Assembly (NCBI GenBank): GCA_015680905.1 | Contig: CM027385.1 | Coordinates: forward strand, 82,171,501-82,235,500 | DNA length: 64,000 bases | Reading direction: 5' to 3' | Source: Coptis chinensis | Taxonomy: Eukaryota > Streptophyta > Magnoliopsida > Ranunculales > Ranunculaceae | Shown here: in pieces, positions 54,679 to 64,000 of the stretch | Numbering within the stretch: position 1 is the first letter of the stretch | Layout: each line of letters begins with the position of its first letter | Notes under the pieces: generated by a model | Told to the model about the DNA's origin: nothing | The model's database searches: none | Seen by the model: only the letters and a program-made list of their open reading frames with translations | Translations under genes and position numbers: made by a program

Positions 54679-55550
54679 CCTCTCGTTGGTGTCCCAAGTC
54701 TCCAACTGTCACGGGAAATAAATAAGTAATAACAATTCCTTCATTTGAATGGCCGCCACGTTTCCAGATGAGTAATCAATCAAACGACTTAAAACTGGTT
54801 TTTTTTATTTCTTTTTTTTTCTGCCGAATTATTGTAAAATCTGATGTGTCAGTCTCAGAGAAAAAAAAGGGGTTGGCTTGGATGTCTGGGAGCATTCTCA
54901 ACTACTCAGTATTCATGGTCTTTGATATCAAAAATAAATTTCAATAATCATTTCTCGATTGCTACTTTAAGTTAATTATTTATGTGCATGCCTATTCTTA
55001 TTGAAAAAATCTATATGAGGACCAACTACAATCGATGGACCTTGGACCCCTCCTTCCGAATAACCTCCAAGTGGTCGTCTCCACTCTTGACCTCTCGTTG
55101 GTGTCCCAAGTCTCCAACTGTCACGGGAAACAAATAAGTAATAACAATTCCTTCATTTGAATGGCCGCCACGTTTCCAGATGAGTAATCAATCAAACGAC
55201 TTAAAACTGGTTTTTTTATTTATACTAGCTTTTGGGCACGCTGGATGAGCGTGAATCAAATAGGTAGTCTTGAGTAATTTGGTAGAGTTACATGTTTTTG
55301 AGTTTTTCATTCATCTAGTAATCAGATAAATTCAAAAATTATATGTAACTTATATCAAAAATATTTTACAAGTTACAAATTTCAATAATCATTTCTCGAT
55401 CACTATTTTAAGTTAATTATTTATGTGCATGCCTACTCTTATTGAAAAATTTGTATGAGGACCAACTACGGCTTTTGTTCCTTTGAAAGTCTGTATGGAC
55501 CCTCCTTATGAATAACCTCCAAGTGGTCTCCACTCTTGACCTTTTGTTCG

Positions 55551-56709
55551 CAGGGCCGGCTCAAGTCTAGATGTGGCCTCAGGGTCTTTTTTCCTTTAAA
55601 AATTTATTGAAAAATTGGAAGTAGTGTGTGTAAGTGAGAGATGTTGAGAAAGAGAGACTTTAGTTAATATGCATTTAATATGTCATTAATTAGTTAAGTT
55701 GAGAAAACATAAAAAAAATGCTATAGAATGGGGAGATTCTAGCATATATTGTGGGATTTTATATTTTCTTTGATTCTTTCTAATTAAGATATCTAACTAA
55801 ATGAGGACACTTCAACAAAAATTAAGATAACTAATTAACTACGCACTAACAACCATTAGATTCATCTTATAACTCCGAGATGCAAATTGTGTAGTGGTCT
55901 ATTGGATTAAACTTTCTTCAAACTAATTCACTCCCGAGATTTAGGAGCCTTGGGAGAAAACAAATAGACTCTAGTATTCTTTTTTCTTTTTTCTTTATTT
56001 TTTTCTTTATAAAATATGGTAATATCAAATTTATGTAAGGAGAAACTTGGGTCGGGTTAGCCCAAGCCCAATGGACTAAAACCGGACGTTTGTTGGTCCT
56101 GGCCTAACATTTCAGATCCGTGGTCCATACTTGGTCTTGTAAAATCAAAACCCGACTCAATTTCGGGTTGGGCTCGAGTTAGAATATCAAATAACCGAAA
56201 AATCTGAGCCCGTCTACATATATGTACGTATATATTTCATTGGTTCTATTATGTTATATTGTTTCTTTATAAGGATTTATTCTTGTCAAAAATAAAGTTG
56301 AGAATATCAAGTTTAGAGAGAATAATTGAATCAATCAGGTTAGTTTCCCTTTCAAATAATCAAATCTCTTTGATTTAGTTAGAATATTGAATTTCGGTGT
56401 TATTTACCTTTTAATTTATTTATTTAACAATGAAAAGATGTTGAGTTCTTCACTGTTTAACATTGAAACCAAAGAAACTTGACCAACCCGACTAACCCGA
56501 GTTAGGCTTGGGCTAAAAATTTAAAGACCGACTAGGGCTTGGTCCCGGGCTCTAGTTGAAACATTTGAAACTTGGGTTGGACTCGGGTTAGGCCTCAACC
56601 CGACCCAACCCTCCCAAGTTCCACCCCTAGAAATAAGGAAATTTGGAGGCCTTCTAAATCTGAGGCCTTAGGCGGCTGCCTAAGTCGCCTTATGGATGAG
56701 CCGGCACAG
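55551..56709. mobile_element. Non-autonomous hAT element in repeat unit 3, with nested insertion
   Basis: The ends are CAGGGCCGGCTCAAG and, on the minus strand, CTGTGCCGGCTCATCC. The flanks TTTGTTCG (55543-55550) and CTTGTTGG (56710-56717) are a decayed 8-bp duplication (6 of 8). The surrounding sequence is unit 3 of the local repeat, and the empty site is seen in unit 2. The element is interrupted by another at 56036-56629. Confidence 0.85.
56036..56629. mobile_element. hAT-like non-autonomous TIR element (copy B), nested
   Basis: A second copy of the element at 228-747: AACTTGGGTCGGGTTAGC on the left, CTCCCAAGTTCCACCCCTA on the right, and shared interior such as AATCAAATCTCTTTGATTT and GACTAGGGCTTGGT-like pieces. 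It is inside the element at 55551-56709 and so is the younger of the two. The target duplication is not clear. Confidence 0.75.
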
Positions 56710-56984
56710 CTTGTTGGTGTCCCAAGTTTCAACTGTCACGGAAAATAAATACGTAATAACAATTCCTTCATTTGAATGGTCGTCGTTTCCAGATGAGTAA
56801 TCAATCAAACGACTTAAAGCTGGGTTTTTTTTATTTATACTAACCTTTTGGGCATGCTCAATGAGCGTGAATCAGATAGGTGGTCTTGAATAATTTGGTA
56901 GAGTTACATGTTTTTTGAGCTTTTTCGTTCATTTGGTAATCAGATAAATTCAAAAATTATCACCATTTGACAATATGTCATTAT

Positions 56985-57487
56985 CTATATATACTAGAAT
57001 AACTGCAATGCAATCGGGGAGTGAGCGGAGGGTGGAGAAGAAAGAGAGAGAGAGTTGGGGAAGAGAGAAAGAGTTAGGTTTGGTTGAGGAGGGTTATGGG
57101 CGAAGGAGAGTCATGGGAGAGGGAACAATTGAAGAGGGGTGTGCGTGAACGGGGGAGTAGTGGCGGGGAAGAGGTCGGCTGGGGAGAGAGAGAGTGAAGT
57201 TGTGAAGAAGGAAAAGGAAGACCAAACATGCAACATTTTGCCTAACTTTTCAAACCCAACTCAAAAACGTTTGCTACCGCTCACTTGACTAGTATATTGC
57301 TAAGCAGTGAGGGCGTGAGCGGAGAGGGAGAGGGAGGAGTGGAGAGAGAGAGTGCGTGGAGAGGAAAAGGGAGAGGGATGAAGAAAAGAGAAAAGATGAG
57401 GACAAATAGACAAAAACCAACCAAACACATTTTTGTCCATTACCCCTTTCCTTTTCGTAACGTTAAGCTCCGCTAACTTGATTATTT
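56985..57487. repeat. Two purine-rich related units, possibly Helitron-derived
   Basis: Units at about 56985-57291 and 57292-57487 share GGGAGTGAGCGGAGGGTGGA / GGGCGTGAGCGGAGAGGGAG and the ends AACGTTTGCTACCGCTCACT / AACGTTAAGCTCCGCTAACT. The first starts TCTATATATACTAG after an A and ends GACTAG before a T, which fits Helitron termini, but no clear 3' hairpin is seen. Open frames in it are low-complexity. Confidence 0.5.
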
Positions 57488-57714
57488 AACAACTAATTAT
57501 CCATATTATAGTAGTCAGCCTTTTTTTGGTTTCAAGATGTATGAAAAACAAATTTCTCATTGCTCAATGAGTAAGTTTCTTATTGAAAAATAAATAAATA
57601 AATAAATAAAGAAGAAAAAGCAAATTAAAACATCGTGTACAGAATTCCTAATTGACATATAATTAGAAGTGGAAGTAGGAGAAGGTAGGTTCTGTACACT
57701 TTCTTGTAGTTGGG

Positions 57715-58150
57715 CTATACATCATTGCAACTAGATGAAGAAATTGCCAAGTTATATGATGACTCAAGCCCTTCACTTAACAGGAAATCTTTCCACTTGT
57801 GGTGGTTGGCCCTGACTTCTTCACCAACTTCACTCCCTCGATCCATCACAACTTCACTGTTTTGCACATACTCTCTTTTGTAAACCAACCATCTTCCTCC
57901 TTCCCATCCACATCCACAACAACTTTTAGTTCTCTAGTCATAGACTTGGCATTTACAAATTGATCCCCAGCATGGGGCACCAAAATTATTTGGCCACCAA
58001 GGATTCCCACATAGACACAAAGCCACAATGACTCACAAAACAACCCACTAAAGGGTGACTCAAGATAAGTTCTTGTTGAACCCAGTCTACATGAACTTCC
58101 CCTCTTTCACCGATTCTATCTTTAAACCCCTCTGGCAAAGCTTCCTCCAT
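57715..58150 (-). pseudogene. UDP-glycosyltransferase pseudogene (C-terminal half)
   Basis: Minus-strand frames read [40 protein letters not shown], then after a frame change ILVPHAGDQFVNAKSMTREL with KVVVDVDGKEEDGWFTKES, and after a second frame change EVGEEVRANHHKWKDFLLSE up to a stop at 57715. This is the PSPG sugar-donor region and C-terminus of a family 1 plant UGT, probably of the UGT79/91 type acting on glycosides. Both frame changes look like 1-2 base indels (near 57989 and near 57850). The N-terminal acceptor half is absent. Confidence 0.85.
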
Positions 58151-58233
58151 TGTTATCAGTAAATGGTTAGAATAAAGACTATATAGAGTTGTACATAATT
58201 AAGCAAGTTGTACATGGTACACGGTCATAAGAT

Positions 58234-58532
58234 TGTTAGAGCTTGATGCATATATCCACCATCATACTCTTATTTAAACCCTTACTGATAGGATGAGAAT
58301 AGAATGAAAAGAATATATTACTTGATTAATTTCTACAGAGTACACAGTATAGAGTTTACAAGTTCCTAAATCTATCAATCCGTTATATATTGTTACTATA
58401 CATGTGAGTAGAAATTTAGAAACAAATTAGAAACAATCTGTACAAGCGATGGGTATTGTCCATTGAATGAGAAGGGGAATGTGCCCTTGAGTTGTACTGA
58501 ATTATAGGGCGTGCGCCCTCTTACTTCTATTA
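58234..58532 (-). repeat. Copia-type 3' LTR (truncated element)
   Basis: On the minus strand it starts TAATAGAAGTAAGAGGG right after a polypurine tract and ends CTCTAACA. The start should be TG, so one base has changed. About 299 bp. No matching 5' LTR is in the window. Confidence 0.75.
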
Positions 58533-58790
58533 CTCCCCCTCAAGTTGGAGAGTGAATGTCAAGAACTCCCAACTTGCCAATTAATCTTAGGAAGTTGTCC
58601 TTGCTGAGAGGCTTAGTGAATGTGTCAGCAACTTCAGTGTCAATGTGTCATGAGTATATCATATTAACTTCAGGGTGCCCTAGGAGGTAATGTCTGAGCT
58701 TTTCTGAACAACAAATATGAGTGACAAGCATGTTTTCTCGATTGGAGAGTAGTTGAGCTTGGCTCCTTATGGCCTTCGATAATGACAATC
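58533..58790 (-). pseudogene. Copia RNase H tail and polypurine tract
   Basis: The minus strand reads KLRHYLLGHPEVNMIYS, a stop, then EVADTFTKPLSKDNFLRLIG and KLGVLDIHSPT, the characteristic end of Ty1/copia pol, followed by the polypurine tract AACTTGAGGGGGAG at 58546-58533. Everything upstream of this part of pol is missing, so it is a 5'-truncated remnant. Confidence 0.88.
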
Positions 58791-59043
58791 ACAAAGTAAT
58801 TAGTACTTTTTTAACCCTTTTTATGTACAGAGTTTGTTGCTTACAAACCCAAGCAACTAGGTGCTCAAGAAATGAAATATGACACTCCATTGTCACCTAA
58901 ATAGGCTCATTGAACTCAACATTACACAAGAGAAAGATTAACACATCACCATCCACAACATAATACATGCAATAACTAACATTATGTCCCTGTTGAGGAC
59001 AAAACTCGAGGTAAGCTAAAACTCCGTTGTCTGTGTTGCACAG

Positions 59044-60617
59044 TCACTTTTCTTTTGGTACAACAGATGAAACTTTTGTTTCCAAGTCTCGTAGCATCTG
59101 TTCTAATGCAGACAACTCTTCCTCCATCTCCACATTTTCCTTTCCAGTATTGCGTTGTTGAAAAGCATGAATGCGTTCGAGGCCTCTGACTATTTCTTCA
59201 GTCACTTCCTTCATCTTTGCACGGTATCTCGCATTTTCTTCTTGTGCTTCCTTCATTTTTCTTTTTGCTGATCGATAGCCATCAAGGGATTTAAGGAGCT
59301 GCTCAGAGAGCTTTTTATTACGATCTTGGAGATGTTCACTCCCTGGGGAGTCACCACCAACAACCTTTTTATCTTTGTGTTTAGAAGCACAAATTTGAAC
59401 CTTCTCCAACAGCATTGCACTTTGCTCCTTAAGATCATTAAATTGCTCTTCCATGCTATTCAGTTCCTGAACTTTTTTAGCAAGTTCAGCTGACATAATC
59501 GATTTTTCCTTCCCCAAGCTTGAAAACATCTTCTCTAGGCTTTTTCGTACAACTAAGCAATCACTGAGCTCTTTTTGTAACTTCTGCTTCTCATCCAGTA
59601 CTGGTTCTGGCGGCTTCTTGTCCTTGGGCATCTGAGTAGGCTTAAGATCAGTGAAGCATCGACGAATTCAGCTTCCCTTTTCTTGCCAGAAGATTGTGAC
59701 TTTTGGATTCGGTGTTTAACATCATCAAGGATGGTGAGCATTCCAGCAACTCTTTGCATTTTTCGACCTCCATCTTCTTTAGGGGAAGCACTGTTATGGT
59801 CTTGGATTATTTTCAATAGTAGCTTCACATTTGTTGTTAGGCCTACAAAATGGACAATGCCCATAGTGATCAAGTATATAACAAAGCAAACACACAATAT
59901 GAAGTTCTAACATGGAGTTCTAATTAACAACTGCTCTTATCTAAATTCTAAACTGCCTTATAATGAATCATCGGGAGGAACTTTATATCAATGACACAGA
60001 TGACAGATGGTATAGCACAAACTTCAGGTGAAACTTTGTACAGACTTGACAATCATTGCTTCTTATGGAATTCAAAATTCAACTAATGCCCATAAATCCA
60101 TAATTAGTTATTTTGTATTATAACATGTATTTACATCTTTCCAGGCCCATAAGATATTCGACACTATAACTCAAATTACAGCAAAAATCTGCCTAGGTAC
60201 AGTCCTATACCTTCTTGTACGTCGAGCACAAAATTGACTTAGATATGTGCGTACTCAAACCGTATAAATGTCTAGGATGAGCAAACTATGGAAGCAAAAT
60301 GTTGGATGACAATGTGAAACATCTCCAGAATAATCAACCAGCTAATTTGCATCAGGTGTTTAATAATGATAGATGCAAATCAAATTCTGTCAAGTGCAAA
60401 TGTGTGCGCGGTCCTAAATAATTCATATCACGAAGAAAAAAACAAAGGCCGCAAATTTGGTTCATGTCATGCTGATGAATCAAAAATTTAAAATGCAGTT
60501 CATGACATGAATGTAATAGAGAGAATGAGATTGATTACCATCTAAATTAGAATCATCTGAATGCTCGGCATTAGTACGTAGTGGGATTAATTCAGGTGAC
60601 GAAAATGATTGATTCAT
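59044..60617 (-). CDS. Conserved plant coiled-coil protein, disrupted by a one-base frameshift
   Basis: Two exons: 60617-60539 (starting MNQSFSSPELIPLRT) and 59842-59044, joined in phase by GATG/GTAATC and TTTTGTAG/GC. Exon 2 reads GLTTNVKLLLKIIQDHN and MQRVAGMLTILDDVKHRIQK up to KREAEF, then shifts frame and continues RRCFTDLKPTQMPKDKKPPE. It goes on through a long coiled coil (QKLQKELSDCLVVRKSLEKM, LAKKVQELNSMEEQFNDLKE, LSEQLLKSLDGYRSAKRKMK, MEEELSALEQMLRDLETKVS) to a stop at 59046. One missing base near 59664 (GAATTCGTCGA where GAATTCCGTCGA would keep frame) explains the shift. Repaired length would be about 292 residues. The even heptads and otherwise intact splice sites suggest a recent lesion or a sequencing error. 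I do not recognise a name or function. A relic of its flanks lies at 42.8-43.3 kb. Confidence 0.72.
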
Positions 60618-62007
60618 ATTGAACAAAAAAACTTGAAAAAACAGACAAGTGAAAAAAAAATTATATTAAATAAATTTCAAGCTAATATTTGAAACTTGAA
60701 TGAAAGCAACAAAATGTAGAAGAGACAGAGAACCAAGAGATTTTCTTTCTCGTTTTATCACCTTTGTCTTTTTGGCTACTAGACAGTTACACTCTGTTAG
60801 GAAGGGTTGGTCAAGAGTTGTTACATTCCGAAATATAATGGTTGATTTCAACAGTATCTAGATTAGCCCAATGGACTTCCATGAATTCGGGGAATATATT
60901 TAGCTAGAGTACCAAATCCAACATACATTCACCAAATCCCAAATTTGGTATGAAGATTTTGCAAAATGATCTTTAATTAGTTAATAGCAAAATGATCTAG
61001 AAACCTGAGAATAACCTTATCATACTTGGAAACTTTTGGCATCCTCCAATATCTCCACTCCAAGTAATAAGGGGCACATATAAGTTACCAATGAATGAGT
61101 TCTTGTGTGAATGAGAATTCTTTTTTGAAATTGGAGAACAACTATTGTGAATCAATCAACAGTTGCAGGAATGGGTATTGAGTGTTGTTCATGCCTAAAG
61201 ACTACACTGGAGCAACTTAAGCATGATCCACCATTCATCCAAGTTATGTGATTGTAGCTTATGGCGATAAAAACATAAATCTACATAAATTATGGTGCTT
61301 TCAAAGTACGTCCTTGATGATTTTTTTTTTCCTTTTCTAAGGTCACATATCAAAATAAAAATATTAAGGGATCGACTCCAAAAAATTAACGGCGAAGCTT
61401 GAATTCCGTTCTGTTGCTAAAGTTAGCTCCTTTCTAATTGATTGGGTTGCTGATGTTGGTGTTAATACTAATGGAGTGATTGCATGTGAATTTTCTTCGT
61501 GGGTTGTGACAGTCTTTCAAGATCTTTCATCTACAGCCATGGGTTATTGTTTTTTGGGTGTGTACTGTGTAGCTTCTAGCAGGTGGTCAGTTGATGCTAA
61601 ATGCCAGGTGAATTGACACCGTTTCTACGGAGAGCTTGCGACAATTTTCTTCCTATTTCCAAAATCTTCTACTTCAAATTTCTGGCAAAATTCAATAGAG
61701 TTCAGTACCTAGTGGGTTAGTGCTCGGTTAGTGGGGTCCAATGAATCTATATTCTTTGCTTTGAATTTGATTTGGGTAGTGATGGTGGTTGAAATTGGCT
61801 GAAGTTGCTGTTGATCGATTGTTTATTTTTTGGTCTAGTAAATTGAAAATTTTGCTAAAGCTTCTGCACTCAAGACTTTCCAGGATGTACGGATTGATTT
61901 TGACATAGGTGGTTATGGCTTTGGATAGAATTTCATGCAGACAATCAATTGGCATTTCATTCAGAGTGTTCATAAACATGTGCAGATCAACAATTCCTTA
62001 AGGAGCC
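60618..62007. other. Intergenic, upstream of the coiled-coil gene and 5' part of the LINE
   Basis: The left part is the presumed promoter of the minus-strand coiled-coil gene. From about 61400 the composition changes and may be the 5' region of the LINE, but no ORF1 is recognised. Confidence 0.35.
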
Positions 62008-64000
62008 ATGAGTGTCATATGCTGGAATTGTCGGGGTATGGGTCTGCCCTCGACAATTCATACTCTCAAAGACCATATTAGTAGAAGCAGACCGTTATGT
62101 GTGTTTTTATGTGAAACTATGTCCACGGTTGCCAAGTCAGAATTACTGATTTCTCAGCTAGGAGGAGGATGGAAGTATTTTGTTGTTCCCCCTCTAGGTA
62201 GATCAGGAGGGTTATGGATGTTATGGGATCCAGCTCTAAATGTTGATGTTTTATTTCACGATCAGTGGATCATCCACTTGCAAATTAACGAAGATTCTTC
62301 TACTTGGTTCTTGAGTGGGATTTATGGAAATGCTAAAGCTTCTGTTCGAAAGTACCAATGGCAGACCCTTCCTTTGATTGCTCCTCCAAATTTGCTTTGG
62401 TTATGTATGGGCGACTTCAACGATATCTTGTATCGTGAGGAAAAGAGTGGTGGTAACCCTGTGGGAAATCAAGAATCTAAACATTTCATGGAAATGGTTA
62501 ATATTTGTGGTCTGATTGATTTGGGTTTTAATGATCCAATTTATACTTGGTGTAATAATCAACAGGGGAGGAATAGGGTTTTCAAAAGGATTGATAGATT
62601 CCTTGCTAATGCCCAATGGAGAGTTCTTCATCCAAATGCTAAAGTTTTTCACAAACCAAACTTGGAGTCTAATCATAAAATCCTTCTCTTACATCTCAAC
62701 TCAGCTCAATCAAAACTCAGAAGTCCTTTCAGATTCGAAGTAATGTGGCTATCTGATCCAACTTGTAAATCAGTGATTCACAATGCTATGAACAATCATG
62801 TTGAACAACCACAAAATTGCACTCTTGACAGAGTTGCTGACTTTATCGAACCGGTCACTCGAACATGGAATGCGGAGTTAGTCAATACTTGGTGGCCTCC
62901 TGAATATGCTCACAAGATTTTATCTACACCATTGGCACTTGAATTCCATGATGATGAGTTAATCTGGGAAGCAAACAAATATGGTCTATATACAGTTAAA
63001 TCAGCCTACAACTGTTTGCTTAGACAGTGTGATCCAAGCTTGGTTAACCGCATTTCTAACTTCAGTAAGATTTGGAAGCAGAAATTACCGCAAAAAATCA
63101 AATTCTTCCTGTGGCAGGGCCTAAACCAAGTGATACCAACTACTGACCTCCTTAGAAGATGCAAGTTCGGGGTGGACAAAACATGTGCATTCTGCGATTC
63201 CGATGAGTCACAGTTACATCTTTTTATCCACTGTCCTTTTGCAAGGGCAGTTTGGTTGGGTCTTAACCTACACCAAAAGGTTTTAGAACCTAATATGGTG
63301 GACTTCAAAACTTGGCTTTCAGAGATTTTACAAACTCTTTGGCAGTAGGACGACGATTTAAGTTTAACCTTTGCAATGGGTTTATGGCAAATTTGGAAGG
63401 ATCGTAATGAGAATAGATTTAAATGCAAGCAGTCACGCCCCCCCCCCGTGCAATGTCTTTTCCGAATTAGAAGACTGGTGGAAGATATAAGCAAAGCCTT
63501 TTGTATAGAAGATCAGAGCCCAAAATTGAAAAACACTTCTGTAATGGTAATGTGGTCTTTCCCACCTTTGGGTTGGTTCAAACTGAATTCTGATGGATCA
63601 TGCATTGGGAACTCAGGACCAGCTGGAGCTGGTTGTGTCATAAGAGACGATATTGGTCACTTCATGGCTGGAATCGCCGATCCTATAAGGGTCGGCTCTT
63701 CTTTGTTGGCTGAATTCTATGCTTTAAAGTTGGGACTCATGGTGGTCGTTGCATGAAGCTAAATAGAGTGGTGATTGAAGTGGACTCTAAAGCACTATTT
63801 CAGATGATCACTAGTACAGCTAGTCATTGTCCAGTGGAGGTTTCAGTGTTACTCAAAGACTTGGCTCAAATTCCTACCACAACTTTAAGCTAATAGGGTT
63901 GCTGATGCACTTGCTGGCCATGCTTCTTCAATAGCTATGGATGATCAATGGTGGACCAACTACATACCGACTAGACCATTGGATTATCAGCAAATCTCCA
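62008..64000 (+). mobile_element. L1-type LINE remnant, endonuclease fused to zf-RVT and RNase H, RT deleted
   Basis: The frame 62008-63348 (446 codons) starts with an APE-type endonuclease: ICWNCRG, LCET with the metal-binding Glu36, GDFND at 135-139 and SNH at 221-223. At about residue 270-290 it passes directly into the region that normally follows the reverse transcriptase (TRTWNAELVNTWWPPEYAHK) and a zf-RVT domain (YTVKSAYNCLL, KIWKQKLPQKIKFFLWQ, CAFCDSDESQLHLFIHC). The whole RT, some 500 residues including its FADD box, is missing without loss of frame. A single TAG at 63346 interrupts; the same frame then goes on with GLWQIWKDRNENRFK and a plant-LINE RNase H (WFKLNSDGSCIGNSGPAGAG). A frameshift near 63750 breaks this before its end. 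It continues past the window edge. Confidence 0.9.

Larger units (their letters stand above)
53432..56965. repeat. Triplicated ~400-600 bp segment, two units enlarged by transposons
   Basis: Unit 1 is 53432-54813, unit 2 is 54814 to about 55374, unit 3 is about 55375-56965. Shared landmarks are TATTTATGTGCATG, ATGAGGACCAACTAC, AATAACCTCCAAGTGGTC, CAACTGTCACGG and CAGATGAGTAATCAATCAAA. Units 1 and 2 share the 5' part CTGCCGAATTATTG; units 2 and 3 share the 3' part GGCATGCTCAATGAGCGTGA (or GGCACGCTGGATGAGCGTGA). No gene lies in it. Confidence 0.92.

Noticed and set aside
57285-57476. 63-codon glycine/glutamate/arginine-rich ORF
   Set aside because: It follows from the purine-rich repeat and has no family resemblance.

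Overview
This is plant nuclear DNA, AT-rich, with intron-containing genes, small-gene families and many degraded transposons. Two nearly identical genes for aromatic amino acid decarboxylase, of the tyrosine/DOPA decarboxylase (TYDC) type expanded in benzylisoquinoline-alkaloid plants, point to the poppy family (Papaveraceae, probably Papaver). That assignment is an inference from family resemblance; no database search was possible.

Layout. 0-15 kb is gene-bearing: a Bsister-type MADS-box gene (minus, six exons, 1734-4297), an intronless mTERF-family gene (plus, 7490-8371), a broken and an intact small proline-rich membrane-protein gene (about 8.6 and 10.6 kb) with an mTERF pseudogene fragment between them, and a four-exon gene of the JAC1/auxilin-like family that ends without a J domain (minus, 12293-14516). 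15-24 kb is mostly relics: a 1.1 kb Pack-MULE-like element carrying kinesin exons, a plastid IF-2 pseudogene, an hAT transposase remnant, and a third, inverted proline-rich gene (21310-21642). A P-class PPR gene lies at 24036-25703, followed by TYDC copy 1 (minus, 26364-27887).

28.8-39.7 kb is one decayed Ty3/Gypsy element in minus orientation. It has both LTRs, a TACAC target duplication, a tRNA-Asp-like primer site, gag-PR-RT-RNaseH-INT relics, an antisense ORF region and an array of about 135-bp tandem repeats between pol and the 3' LTR, the architecture of the Tat lineage. 39.7-48.4 kb is AT-rich DNA with several small TIR elements, some with visible 8-bp target duplications, a palindrome-rich array and TYDC 3'-end fragments. 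TYDC copy 2 is at 48482-50017 (minus).

50-64 kb holds a triplicated segment in which two different hAT-type elements inserted at almost the same site in two units, a UGT pseudogene, a truncated copia end, a conserved coiled-coil gene with a one-base frameshift (59044-60617), and a LINE remnant whose reverse transcriptase has been deleted.

Functionally the two TYDCs are the clearest metabolic genes. They are predicted PLP enzymes turning L-tyrosine/L-DOPA into tyramine/dopamine, the entry step to benzylisoquinolines. No other alkaloid-pathway gene was recognised, so the window looks like a local TYDC duplication rather than a biosynthetic cluster. I found no clear new gene system; the most unusual observations concern transposon structure and local duplications.
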